Part shown: one piece after another, positions 47,598 through 55,899 of the stretch
How the letters are laid out: every line of letters begins with the position of its first letter
How positions within the stretch are numbered: the stretch's first letter is position 1
Assembly (NCBI GenBank): GCA_016722465.1
Contig: JADKJC010000002.1
Span: 386,501-450,500 of the forward strand
DNA from: Chitinophagaceae bacterium
Lineage (GTDB): Bacteria > Bacteroidota > Bacteroidia > Chitinophagales > Chitinophagaceae
DNA: 64,000 bases
Direction: 5' to 3'
Notes under the pieces: model-generated
The model's input: only the letters and a program-made list of their open reading frames with translations
Told to the model about the DNA's origin: nothing
Database searches by the model: none
Translations under genes and position numbers: made by a program

Positions 47598-47696
47598 ATG
47601 AAAACAAGCACCATCAGTATGCCTGTGCAGGTAAATTACATGCAGGCCATCTCCCAAAGATTTGTCTCTTTTGTTAAATGGATTTCTGTACCATAG
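47598..47696 (+). CDS. Possible 32-residue small protein or small RNA
   Basis: ATG 47598 opens 32 codons reading MKTSTISMPVQVNYMQAISQ, then RFVSFVKWISVP and a stop. A terminator hairpin lies 31 bp later, and no other gene lies in the 47451-47863 spacer. The C-terminal half could form a short amphipathic helix. The unit may instead be a small RNA. Confidence 0.3.
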   Translation: MKTSTISMPVQVNYMQAISQRFVSFVKWISVP

Positions 47697-47726
47697 GCAG
47701 CAATTTATTCAACATTTAATCGTATC

Positions 47727-47767
47727 AACCAATAGCAGGAAGCAATTCCGGTTATTGGTTTTTTTAT
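47727..47767 (+). terminator. Terminator after the small reading frame
   Basis: AACCAATA pairs with TATTGGTT around GCAGGAAGCAATTCCGGT, followed by TTTTTTT. No larger gene precedes it on the plus strand, which supports a small transcript upstream. Confidence 0.75.
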
Positions 47768-47863
47768 TTTTACAGCGCATCAGCCGGCAATGCCTGCTTA
47801 CGTAACATTTTTTTACACCATAATCTTTCAAATAAAAATCTGCTTACTTATCTTCACAGCTTT

Positions 47864-48439
47864 ATGTCGAAGTTTTTAATCATTGGTTTGGGAAATACCG
47901 GGAATGAATATGCCAATACCAGGCATAACATTGGCTTTGATGTGGTATTTGCCTTCGTCCAAAAACATGGCGGTAGCTTCCGGTCAGACAGGCTGGCTTA
48001 TGTAGCCGAAATAAAATATAAAGGCAAACCGTTTGTTTGTATTTGCCCTACTACCTATATGAACCTGAGCGGAAAAGCATTTAAGTATTGGCTGGACAAG
48101 GAAAAAATACCATTGGAAAACACGCTGACTATTGTGGACGATGTGGCTTTGCCCTTAGACAAACTACGGATCCGGGGTTCCGGATCTGCAGGTGGGCATA
48201 ATGGATTAAGGGATATTGAAGCCACTTTGGGCCATGATAAATACCCCCGGCTGCGTTTTGGGGTTGGAAACAACTATCCAAAAGGTATGCAGGCAGATTT
48301 TGTGCTGGGCAAATGGGATGCTGCCGAAACGCCTGTGGTACAATTAAAAATTCAAAAATGCGTTGATATTATAGAAAAATTTGCAACAACAGGATTAGAA
48401 CAAATCATGAATGAAGTAAATAAACTCACCATTAAATAA
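47864..48439 (+). CDS. pth: Peptidyl-tRNA hydrolase
   Basis: A 191-residue enzyme that frees tRNA from stalled peptidyl-tRNA. FLIIGLGNTGNEYANTRHNI holds Asn11 and the catalytic His21; CPTTYMNLSGKAFKYW and TIVDDVALPLDKLRIRGSGS hold the substrate-binding Asn and Asp, and GGHNGLRDIEATLG follows. All key residues are present and the length is normal. It precedes an FAH-family gene by 93 bp. Confidence 0.97.
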   Translation: MSKFLIIGLGNTGNEYANTRHNIGFDVVFAFVQKHGGSFRSDRLAYVAEIKYKGKPFVCICPTTYMNLSGKAFKYWLDKEKIPLENTLTIVDDVALPLDKLRIRGSGSAGGHNGLRDIEATLGHDKYPRLRFGVGNNYPKGMQADFVLGKWDAAETPVVQLKIQKCVDIIEKFATTGLEQIMNEVNKLTIK

Positions 48440-48532
48440 GTGTAATCGTAAATTTACTGTTACATAATTGTTTTTTTACGTGTTTTGTTTATATTCGTTT
48501 TCTTAACCTGATATCCTCTTAACAACAAAACG

Positions 48533-49144
48533 ATGAAGATAATTTGTGTAGGCCGCAATTATGCGGCACATGCCAAGGAGCTTGGCAACGACATACCGGA
48601 TGAGCCTGTGATTTTCATGAAGCCAAAAAGTGCTTTATTGCAAAGTCATACTCCTTTTTACTACCCGGAATTTACCAATGAACTTAACTACGAATGTGAG
48701 CTTGTTTTACGCATTTCCAAAAATGGAAAATATATACAGGAACGCCATGCCGCCAATTATTACAATGGCATTACAGCAGGGATTGATTTTACTGCAAGAG
48801 ACCTGCAAAACGACCTGAGTGCAAAAGGCTTGCCCTGGGAAAAAGCAAAAGCATTTGACAATTCTGCAGCGGTGGGTAAGTTCATAGATATCACACCTGG
48901 CTTTAATAAAAAGAATATCAATTTCAGTTTTTATAAAAATAAAGAATTGGTACAACAGGCGAACTCCAGCCAGATGATCTTTAATTTTGAATCGATCATT
49001 TCACATATCTCCAATTTCTTTTCGTTAAATATTGGCGACCTGATTTTTACAGGCACTCCTGCGGGAGTGGGTGAATGTGTAGTAGGCGATGAACTGGAAG
49101 CATTTATTGAAAGCGAAATGCTGCTGAAGATGGAAGTGAAATAA
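48533..49144 (+). CDS. Fumarylacetoacetate hydrolase family protein
   Basis: A 203-residue metal-dependent hydrolase/isomerase/decarboxylase of the FAH family. CVGRNYAAHAKELGNDIPDE, PVIFMKPKSALL and YECELVLRISKNGKYI are typical; the Glu in the last supplies a metal ligand, as do residues in GITAGIDFTARDLQND. The end has GDLIFTGTPAGVGECVVGDE. Small members like this (FAHD1 type) can act on acylpyruvates or oxaloacetate. The substrate is uncertain. Confidence 0.9.
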   Translation: MKIICVGRNYAAHAKELGNDIPDEPVIFMKPKSALLQSHTPFYYPEFTNELNYECELVLRISKNGKYIQERHAANYYNGITAGIDFTARDLQNDLSAKGLPWEKAKAFDNSAAVGKFIDITPGFNKKNINFSFYKNKELVQQANSSQMIFNFESIISHISNFFSLNIGDLIFTGTPAGVGECVVGDELEAFIESEMLLKMEVK

Positions 49145-49164
49145 ATTTCACCTGACTATATTAT

Positions 49165-49197
49165 TAAAAAAGGGACTGCGGAAAGCGTCCCTTTTTT
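49165..49197 (+). terminator. Terminator after the FAH-family gene
   Basis: Stem AAAAAAGGGAC/GTCCCTTTTTT with a 10-nt loop, 20 bp after the stop; it could also serve the minus-strand T9SS gene. Confidence 0.88.
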
Positions 49198-49218
49198 GTT
49201 ACTGCAAAATTTTAGTTA

Positions 49219-50331
49219 TTACCTGTTTATGATTACGGTTTGAACAATACCTGAGTTATCGGCACCTGTTACCTGCAACCGGTAAATGCCCCCCTGTATC
49301 GTTGCCGGAACATTGATCAATTCATTACGGCTGCCACCCTGATAGCTGATTGTACCGGCCATGATCATTTGTCCGGCATTGTTGATGAGCCGTACACTGT
49401 ATTTGCCTGGTTGATGGTTTTTAAACTGCAGGTTGATTACTCCGTTCTCAACGGGGTTAGTTACAACGGCCAGTCCCTGTCTGCCATCTGCGGCACTAAT
49501 TTTTACAACACTGCTGTATTTACTTTCCCCGGTTGTGCCCACACTATTGATTCTATAGAATGCAACAGTTAAAGGTACTGCTCCATCAAATAGATGATAA
49601 TTTAGATCGATACTGCTGTTGCCGGATGCCATAACGGTGCCTGCTGCAATAAAATTCATGCCATCATGAGAACGCTGCACTTCATAACGGCTGATATTTT
49701 TTTCCTCAGCTACCTTCCAGTTTAATTGCACACCAGCAGGTGACCGGATTGCACTGATGCTGATAAATGTTACCGGTAACACAACAACTGCCTGTCTGAA
49801 TATGATCCTGAACCTGTTCATTGCTGAAGAGCCGGAGTTGCTGTTCACTGTAAAATTTACAGAAGTACTCCCATTGGGATTAATGAGGGTTTTTGTATTT
49901 AGATAAGCATCTTCCAGGAAAGCTGATAGGCCAGGCGTGACCAAATTAGCAGCTACCAATTCAATCCGGTAGTTTTGCTGGTGCATATTCCACATTCTGA
50001 ATGGCACTACGTCATTAATAGCAGCAGGCTGCCTGCCCTCAACAACCAATATTGAACTGCCACGTTGTATTGCAAGGTTCTCCCCCGCATTACTCATTTT
50101 GAAAGCGTCATCAAAATCAACTGCGTTGGAATATGCCACATCAAAAACTACCACATTGGCATCCAGCATAATATTACTGCTATTAAAAAGCCGGGTATCA
50201 ACTTTGACCATTGTAGTAAGCGGATTGGCAGATACAGGCGGAACTGCCATTAAATTTGCCATTGCAATGAGCAAGAACATCATAACCTTTTTTGAACTGA
50301 TTTGGTTGCTGAAGATTTTTGTTTTTTTCAT
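49219..50331 (-). CDS. Secreted protein with T9SS-type C-terminus
   Basis: A 370-residue exported protein. The N-terminal Lys-rich leader and hydrophobic stretch VMMFLLIAMANLMAV form a signal peptide, ending near SANPL. The middle contains beta-sandwich sequence, e.g. NSNIMLDANVVVFDVAYSN-like strands, then a fibronectin-type segment (VTFISISAIRSPAGVQLNWK). The C-terminus (LAVVTNPVENGVINLQFKN and QGGIYRLQVTGADNSG) fits a T9SS sorting domain. The role is unknown. The 208-bp spacer between it and the tRNA relic shows no gene. Confidence 0.8.
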   Translation of the reverse strand: MKKTKIFSNQISSKKVMMFLLIAMANLMAVPPVSANPLTTMVKVDTRLFNSSNIMLDANVVVFDVAYSNAVDFDDAFKMSNAGENLAIQRGSSILVVEGRQPAAINDVVPFRMWNMHQQNYRIELVAANLVTPGLSAFLEDAYLNTKTLINPNGSTSVNFTVNSNSGSSAMNRFRIIFRQAVVVLPVTFISISAIRSPAGVQLNWKVAEEKNISRYEVQRSHDGMNFIAAGTVMASGNSSIDLNYHLFDGAVPLTVAFYRINSVGTTGESKYSSVVKISAADGRQGLAVVTNPVENGVINLQFKNHQPGKYSVRLINNAGQMIMAGTISYQGGSRNELINVPATIQGGIYRLQVTGADNSGIVQTVIINR

Positions 50332-50539
50332 GGGTGTTGTTTTTAGATTATGTTGGTACGGATCAGGCGTTTTATCTGATCTGTTACAGGTAATGCCATG
50401 AATATGCCAAAACCTAATCCACTAATAATCAACACTCAAAAAAGTTAAACAACAGCACCGCCTCCAGAAGGCAAACATAATTCTCAAAATGAAAAAAAGA
50501 CAGTAAAGGATGAACAGCAGTTGAGGGCGAGACACAGAA

Positions 50540-50597
50540 ATTAAAAAAGCCCTCTTTCAAGGGCTTAGTATCGGGGAGCGGACTTGAACCGCCGACC
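50540..50597. repeat. 58-bp direct repeat copy 1: tRNA-Met 3' end plus terminator
   Basis: It matches 50881-50938 at 57 of 58 positions (G at 50573 versus T at 50914). It includes the terminator hairpin AAGCCCT/AGGGCTT and the T-arm and acceptor 3' strand of the tRNA. The pair flanks the GIY-YIG gene, like duplicated attachment or target ends. Confidence 0.85.
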
Positions 50598-50645
50598 GTT
50601 AGCTAACGGATATAAATCCATGCGCTAACCATTCTGCTCCAATCT
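50571..50645 (-). pseudogene. tRNA-Met-like relic downstream of the GIY-YIG gene
   Basis: On the minus strand the sequence has a D-arm-like GGTTAGCGC, an anticodon-arm-like GGATTTATATCC with a loop one base short, an intrusive palindrome CCGTTAGCTAACGG, and then an intact T arm and acceptor strand (CCCCGAT). The 5' acceptor strand is missing. The end of the GIY-YIG reading frame lies inside it. Confidence 0.65.
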
Positions 50646-50880
50646 TACTCCAAATCCATTTTCGTCCACATGAGGATTTGAGCTGCTTTTCTCTTTTCAT
50701 AGCTGCCGGTTTTATTTCAAAAACTTCAGTATAAATAACTATCCACGGACGAAATTTTTTAGTGTACCCATCTTTTCCCAATTCGTTATGAGAATAAAAT
50801 CTTTGAATCAGATTGGAGGTATAACCGATATAAATCTTGTTGTACTTAGCTGAATAGAGTATGTAAACAGTAAAGCTCAT
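50599..50880 (-). CDS. GIY-YIG nuclease-family protein
   Basis: A 93-residue single-domain GIY-YIG protein: MSFTVYILYSAKYNKIYIGY, then GYTSNLIQRFYSHNELGKDG, and KREKQLKSSCGRKWIW. The YIL and YIG motifs, the Arg in LIQRF and the Glu in KREKQL are the usual catalytic set. ATG 50880 is chosen; the open frame goes 7 codons further, into the terminator hairpin. The last 15 or so residues (AEWLAHGFISVS) are encoded by the tRNA-like relic. It sits 30 bp downstream of tRNA-Met with the same orientation. Small free-standing GIY-YIG proteins can be homing-like nucleases or have unknown roles. Confidence 0.85.
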   Translation of the reverse strand: MSFTVYILYSAKYNKIYIGYTSNLIQRFYSHNELGKDGYTKKFRPWIVIYTEVFEIKPAAMKREKQLKSSCGRKWIWSKIGAEWLAHGFISVS

Positions 50881-50938
50881 ATTAAAAAAGCCCTCTTTCA
50901 AGGGCTTAGTATCTGGGAGCGGACTTGAACCGCCGACC
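50881..50938. repeat. 58-bp direct repeat copy 2: tRNA-Met 3' end plus terminator
   Basis: It overlaps the real tRNA-Met and its terminator (AAGCCCT/AGGGCTT, 50888-50907), which on the minus strand is followed by TTTTTTAAT. See copy 1 at 50540-50597. Confidence 0.85.
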
Positions 50939-50983
50939 TTCGGGTTATGAATCCGATGCTCTAACCAGCTGAGCTACCCCGAC
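50910..50983 (-). tRNA. tRNA-Met (anticodon CAT)
   Basis: The minus strand folds as a 74-nt cloverleaf: acceptor GTCGGGG, D arm GCTC..GAGC, anticodon arm TCGGA-TTCATAA-CCCGA, variable AGGTC, T arm GGCGG-TTCAAGT-CCGCT, acceptor CCCAGAT. The anticodon is CAT. It lacks initiator features, so it is an elongator Met or an Ile2 tRNA. There is an A:C pair at the foot of the anticodon stem and a G:A pair in the acceptor; in the downstream repeat copy the latter would be G:C. Confidence 0.85.
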
Positions 50984-51002
50984 AAATACTTTAAAGTTTT
51001 AA

Positions 51003-51087
51003 TTTCAAGCACACTTGAACTGCCATCCGTTAAGTAACGGATATGAATCCGATGCGCTAACCATCCATTAGTTAACGGTTACCCTGA
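51003..51087 (-). pseudogene. tRNA-Met-like relic upstream of tRNA-Met
   Basis: On the minus strand it has GGATGGTTAGCGC, then CATCGGATTCATATCCG with CAT as loop centre, then CCGTTACTTAACGG and a weak T arm GGCAGTTCAAGTGTGCT. The acceptor does not pair. It resembles the relic at 50571-50645 more than the intact tRNA. Confidence 0.6.
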
Positions 51088-51161
51088 TACCACTTAAATA
51101 CACAAATAAAGACCCGTGTATTTTGGGCTGCAAATATAGGAGATTTCACCAAAAATTTCGG

Positions 51162-53225
51162 CTAATTATTTAATAGTTGCAGCAGTCGTACATAAACCTT
51201 GTCTGCATTAGGCAATATGGCCTGTTCCAGGCCGGTGTTCATTGGTATAGCAGGTACATCGGCCGCACCAAGTACTTCAACCGGCGCATCTAAAAAGTAG
51301 AAGCAATTTTTAGATACCCTTCCGGCCAGTGCCTCAGCAAAGGAGTTATTCTGTTGTTCTTCGGTAAGAATTAAACATTTTCCATGCTTTTTTACTGTTG
51401 CAAAAACCAACGCTTCATCCAATGGAAACAATGTCCTCAGGTCTATCACTTCAACCTGGCCCGGCAGTTTTTTTGCTGCTGCTTTAGCCCAGTATACACC
51501 CATTCCATAAGTGATCACACAGCAGGTTTCACCTTCATCAATTTTATCCTGGCCTGCTTTTAAAACTACGTTCGCCTTTCCCAAAGGAATAACATAATCT
51601 TTAGAGGGCTCAATGGTTTTCGCTTCCTCTGTACCCGGCACTTTACTCCAGTACAATCCTTTATGTTCCAGCATTACTACCGGGTTAGGGTCAAGAAAAG
51701 CAGCTTTCAATAACCCTTTCATATCTGCTGCATTGCTGGGATAAACTATCTTAATGCCTTTTATTGTCAATAGAGTACTTTCCACGCTGCCGCTATGGTA
51801 TGGACCACCACCGCCATAAGCACCAATTGGCACTCTGATTAAGGTTTGTACAGGAAATTTACCGCAGGTTAAATAACAGCTTTTAGAAATTTCTGTTACC
51901 AGTTGATTCAATCCCGGGTAAATATAATCGGCAAACTGCACCTCAACAATTGGTTTTAATCCCACTGCACTCATCCCAACAGTAGAACCAATGATATAAG
52001 CTTCCTGTATGGCCGTATTGAATACACGATGATCACCAAACTGCTCTGCCAGTGTTGCTGCTTCCCTGAAAACACCCCCCAGCCTTCTTCCTACATCCTG
52101 CCCGTACAACAGGGCTTCGGGATATTCCTCCATTATTTCCCTGATGGCAAACAAAGCAGCATCTACCATCAATACTTTTTCCTTATCAGCCGGAGTTCTG
52201 TTTCCCTGTTCTTCTGTAATCGGCGTTGGTACAAAAACAAAATCTGTTGCGGTAGACGGATCGGGTTCCGGTGAAGCAACAGCATCTGCAAATTGCTTTG
52301 CAATAAAATCTGCATTTGTTTTTTCTAAAAACAATAAATGTTCTTCCACAACGCCAATCTCAAGCAACCTGTTTCTTAATTTATAAAAAGGATCATTGGC
52401 TGCATGTTTGGCAATATCCTCCTCTGTTCTGTAAAATTCTTTTCTTACACCGCTGGTGTGATGGCCCAGCAAAGGAACGGTTGCATGCACGAGGTATGGT
52501 TTTCGGTTGCTTCTCACTTCATTTACCACCCACTCCATGGCTTCAAAACTCTTTTCAAAATCACTGCCATCAATGCTTACTGCACTGATTCCTTTAAAGC
52601 CCTGTATAAATTCAAATGCATTGGCGGTTCTTGCTTCTCCGGCTGTTACACTTATGCCCCAGTCATTGTCCTGCACCAGGTAAATAATCGGCAACTGGTG
52701 CAACGCTGCAAACTGGAATGCTTCACTTACTTCCCCTTCTGTAACAGAAGCATCGCCGAGTGAGCATATCACTACCGGTAGTGAATGGCCCAAATTATTT
52801 TTATCCCCCGCCTGTATTTTCTCCAGGTATTTTATTCCCTGTGCAATACCGGTTGTTGGAATGGCCTGCATGCCGGTAGCGCTGCTCTGGTGAATGATCG
52901 TTGGTTTGTTGTTGCCCCTGTAATTGGGGTGATTGTAATATTCCCTGCCGCCTGTAAAAATATCATTACCCTTTGCCAGTAACTGCAGCATCAGCTGGTA
53001 AGGCGTAAACCCCAAGCCCAGCATCATGCTTTCATCCCGGTAATAAGGGCTCACATAATCGCAGGGCTGCAATTGAAATGCGGCAGCCAGTTGTATGGCT
53101 TCATGCCCTCTTGAAGTGGAGTGAACATACCTGCAGGTTTGACGGTTGTTTTCATAGATTTCGGACATGGCTTTGGCAGCGCACATCAGGTCAAATGCTT
53201 TCAGCAATACATCGTTCGTCAACAT
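51162..53225 (-). CDS. 2-oxoacid dehydrogenase E1, alpha and beta fused
   Basis: A 687-residue thiamine-diphosphate enzyme. The alpha half (1-330) has the ThDP motif CSLGDASVTEGEVSEAFQFA at about residue 155, with QDNDWGISV closing it, and LLGHHTSGVRKEFYRTEED for the phosphorylation-loop region. The beta half (350-687) has EYPEALLYGQDVGRRLGGVF, GAYGGGGPYHSGSVESTLL and VEVIDLRTLFPLDEALVFAT. Such fusions act with E2 and E3 on branched-chain oxoacids or pyruvate. A free E2 gene is at 44041, but which E2 it uses is unknown. A stray TACTTTTG box just upstream is too close to the ATG to be its promoter. Confidence 0.92.
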   Translation of the reverse strand: MLTNDVLLKAFDLMCAAKAMSEIYENNRQTCRYVHSTSRGHEAIQLAAAFQLQPCDYVSPYYRDESMMLGLGFTPYQLMLQLLAKGNDIFTGGREYYNHPNYRGNNKPTIIHQSSATGMQAIPTTGIAQGIKYLEKIQAGDKNNLGHSLPVVICSLGDASVTEGEVSEAFQFAALHQLPIIYLVQDNDWGISVTAGEARTANAFEFIQGFKGISAVSIDGSDFEKSFEAMEWVVNEVRSNRKPYLVHATVPLLGHHTSGVRKEFYRTEEDIAKHAANDPFYKLRNRLLEIGVVEEHLLFLEKTNADFIAKQFADAVASPEPDPSTATDFVFVPTPITEEQGNRTPADKEKVLMVDAALFAIREIMEEYPEALLYGQDVGRRLGGVFREAATLAEQFGDHRVFNTAIQEAYIIGSTVGMSAVGLKPIVEVQFADYIYPGLNQLVTEISKSCYLTCGKFPVQTLIRVPIGAYGGGGPYHSGSVESTLLTIKGIKIVYPSNAADMKGLLKAAFLDPNPVVMLEHKGLYWSKVPGTEEAKTIEPSKDYVIPLGKANVVLKAGQDKIDEGETCCVITYGMGVYWAKAAAKKLPGQVEVIDLRTLFPLDEALVFATVKKHGKCLILTEEQQNNSFAEALAGRVSKNCFYFLDAPVEVLGAADVPAIPMNTGLEQAILPNADKVYVRLLQLLNN

Positions 53226-53490
53226 TTTTCAAAAGTAGCAGATAAAATGAAAATGTAAAAATCATTCAGGTTCGTAGATACTGATTCTCTTCTATTCGTA
53301 TAAATCTCCCTGCCGGGATAATATTTCCCGGTTAATGTCTTGAGTTATGACAACCTGCGGCCTTATTTGAACAAGGCACCAAAAATGGTTACCGATGAAA
53401 CAACAAAATGCTTAAAATAGCTACGGTACTCATTTAGATATATCCGCAAAGAGTTGTATTCAAAAGCCTCCATGGCCGGCTACTGAAGTG

Positions 53491-55215
53491 TTACCAGAAC
53501 TTCACATATAAAGCGATTAACACCAGCAGGATGGAAACAACCATTGCCGTAACAGCAGGCTTCAGCTTAAACATCGATTTATCCAGTTCAAATGCTTTTG
53601 GATTATCTTTTGGCCCGGCAAGACTCATCCCGATCATCACCAGCAGGGTAATAACAAATGCCCATCCCATATTGATGAGAAAAGGTATTTCATACACGCC
53701 GTCATTGTTCTTAAATGCGGTGTACATTATATTTTCGTGGCCCAAAACCTGCACCGCAAAGCTGTTAAAGAAAATTGCCATCGTAAACCCTGTGATTAAA
53801 CCTGCAACCGCAGCAGCCCCGGTTGTTCGTTTCCAGAACATACCAAGAATAAACATGGCAAACACACCAGGGCTGATAAAGCCGGTATATTTTTGAATAA
53901 AGGTAAACCCTCCGGCCCCTCTGATCCCTAACAGGTCTTGCCATTCAAACATAACGGCCAGTATTATTGCCACCAGGGCAGCCATTCTTCCAATCCAAAC
54001 CATATTCTTTTCGGCAAGTTCACCAGAAGATGCAACATCTTTTTTCCTGAAATATTTCATGTAAATATCCAGCGTGAAGATGGTTGCAATACTGTTTAGT
54101 TTACCAGCCAGCGATGCAACAATGGCCGCAGTAAGTGCAGCGATTGACAAGCCCTTTAGCCCCGAGGGTAAAAAACTCAGTATGGCAGAATACGCCTGGT
54201 CCTGGTTTACAACACCCTTGCTATCCAGCATTTCTTTTGTTAACCCGCCATTTTCATGTAATACAAACGCAGCAATACCGGGCAGCATTACAATGATCGG
54301 CATTAGCAGTTTTAAAAAACCGGCAAATAAAATTCCTTTTCTTGCGGTTTGCAGATCGGCGCCCAAAGCCCGTTGGGTAATGTATTGATTGCAACCCCAG
54401 TAATTTAAATTCAATATCCACTGGCCGGCAAAATACATAGCGATCCCCGGAAGTATCAGGTATTTATTTACTTCCTGCTGCGAAGAGGCTGCAGTTGGCT
54501 TTTGTAATATCATGTGAAAATGGTCCGGCACTTGTGTCATTAGTGTTTTAAACCCGGCAATTGCATCCCTGCCCAAACCAAATTTTTCGCTTACAATGGT
54601 CAATGCAAAATAAATAGTTGCAAAACCGCCAACAATTAAAACGGCTACCTGTATCACGTCGGTATAGCCAATCACCTTCATGCCACCCAGGGTGATGATC
54701 AGTGCAAATACGGCAAGACCGATCATCACCGCATGTAAATATTCCGGCCCGATTAAACCACTGATGGCAATAGCGCCCAGGTATAAAATGGATGTTAGGT
54801 TTACAAACACATACAAAAACAACCAGAATATAGCCATGATCAGTGACACGGTTTCATTATACCGTGTTTTTAAGAACTGCGGCATGGTGTATATCTTATT
54901 CTTGAGGTAGATCGGAATAAACCAAATAGCTATAATCACCAGGGCCAGTGCTGCGATCCATTCGTAGGCAGCTACTGCAATACCTACAAAATATCCGTTT
55001 CCACTCATACCAATAAATTGTTCTGCAGAAATATTGGAAGCGATCAGCGAGGCGCCGATTGCCCACCAGGTTAATGAGCCTTCAGCCAGGAAATAATCAT
55101 GAGAGGCGGTAATGGCCGCTTTTTTCTTTTTATTGTACACCCAGTAACCATAACCCGCTACCAGTATAAAATAGATCACAAAGATCAGCATGTCTAAGGC
55201 AGATAAACTATTCAT
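53491..55215 (-). CDS. Sodium:solute symporter, SGLT-like sugar transporter
   Basis: A 574-residue inner membrane SSS-family transporter with about 14 helices. SNISAEQFIGMSGNGYFVG at about residue 60, AYEWIAALALVII at about 83 and NLNYWGCNQYITQRALG at about 268 correspond to the sugar-binding positions known from vSGLT. It should import a sugar with Na+. It is a single-gene unit; the 265 bp before the E1 gene show no further gene. Confidence 0.93.
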   Translation of the reverse strand: MNSLSALDMLIFVIYFILVAGYGYWVYNKKKKAAITASHDYFLAEGSLTWWAIGASLIASNISAEQFIGMSGNGYFVGIAVAAYEWIAALALVIIAIWFIPIYLKNKIYTMPQFLKTRYNETVSLIMAIFWLFLYVFVNLTSILYLGAIAISGLIGPEYLHAVMIGLAVFALIITLGGMKVIGYTDVIQVAVLIVGGFATIYFALTIVSEKFGLGRDAIAGFKTLMTQVPDHFHMILQKPTAASSQQEVNKYLILPGIAMYFAGQWILNLNYWGCNQYITQRALGADLQTARKGILFAGFLKLLMPIIVMLPGIAAFVLHENGGLTKEMLDSKGVVNQDQAYSAILSFLPSGLKGLSIAALTAAIVASLAGKLNSIATIFTLDIYMKYFRKKDVASSGELAEKNMVWIGRMAALVAIILAVMFEWQDLLGIRGAGGFTFIQKYTGFISPGVFAMFILGMFWKRTTGAAAVAGLITGFTMAIFFNSFAVQVLGHENIMYTAFKNNDGVYEIPFLINMGWAFVITLLVMIGMSLAGPKDNPKAFELDKSMFKLKPAVTAMVVSILLVLIALYVKFW

Positions 55216-55570
55216 CGAAAGGTTTTACATGATTATTGATAGTGCTTGATTATTGGTTTGGGAAAATACACTATTTCGTCCTAACTCATTCCTGATTCTT
55301 TAAAATCTTCTTTTTTTTATTCCCCTCAATTTGTTCGATGTACGATTTCTATAAAGGCAACAGTATAATGCCTGCAGCCATACAAGAGTCTGCTGTACCA
55401 CAACTACTATTGCAGGTATGTATTTATTTCGAAACGATTGCAAAAAAGAAATTGCAGTGGAGTAATAATTAAATCCGGTTGATATAAAGAGGGTTTCCCT
55501 GACAAGAATGAAAAGCTGTCAAAATAATTCAAGCACCTGGCGTTGTATTTTCAACACTTCACCAGTTAGT
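55216..55570. other. Spacer with no recognisable gene
   Basis: This 355-bp region between the SSS transporter start and the tRNA-Leu terminator holds the transporter promoter presumably, but I see no clear box, repeat or reading frame that can be supported. Confidence 0.4.
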
Positions 55571-55600
55571 AAAAATAAAAAAGTCCCACCAAAGGGACTT
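55571..55600 (-). terminator. Terminator after tRNA-Leu(TAA)
   Basis: On the minus strand AAGTCCC-TTTGGT-GGGACTT followed by TTTTATTTTT, directly after the tRNA 3' end. Confidence 0.88.
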
Positions 55601-55602
55601 AG

Positions 55603-55688
55603 TACTCGGGAACGGAATCGAACCGTCACTCCCGTTGCGGGGAACAGGATTTTAAGTCCTGCGTGTCTACCAGTTCCACCACCCGAGT
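55603..55688 (-). tRNA. tRNA-Leu (anticodon TAA)
   Basis: An 86-nt class II tRNA on the minus strand. Acceptor strands ACTCGGG and CCCGAGT pair perfectly; anticodon stem CAGGA/TCCTG encloses CTTAAAA; a long variable arm TTCCCCGCAACGGGAGT and a T arm GACGG-TTCGATT-CCGTT follow. Discriminator A. Confidence 0.96.
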
Positions 55689-55700
55689 GCGAATTGTTGA

Positions 55701-55730
55701 AAAAAAATCCCGAACAAGTCGGGATTTTTT
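55701..55730 (-). terminator. Hairpin between tRNA-Gly and tRNA-Leu
   Basis: AATCCCGA/TCGGGATT with an ACAAG loop and A/T runs on both sides. On the minus strand it directly follows tRNA-Gly, so it may terminate that gene or act as a processing site if the two tRNAs are co-transcribed. Confidence 0.75.
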
Positions 55731-55731
55731 G

Positions 55732-55804
<73 letters not shown>

Positions 55805-55899
55805 AGTATATTTTGAAGCATGGCTTCAAAATGTTTAAAAGAACTATTTGTTTTTTGGGATTGCAAAAATAAGGTTGTTGCAATTACAATACAAAATTT

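Noticed and set aside
50571..50645. A functional second tRNA
   Set aside because: The 5' acceptor strand is missing and the anticodon loop and variable region are abnormal.
53230..53237. TACTTTTG as promoter of the E1 fusion gene
   Set aside because: It is only 5 bp from the start codon, which would make the mRNA almost leaderless, and no -33 box is at the right distance.
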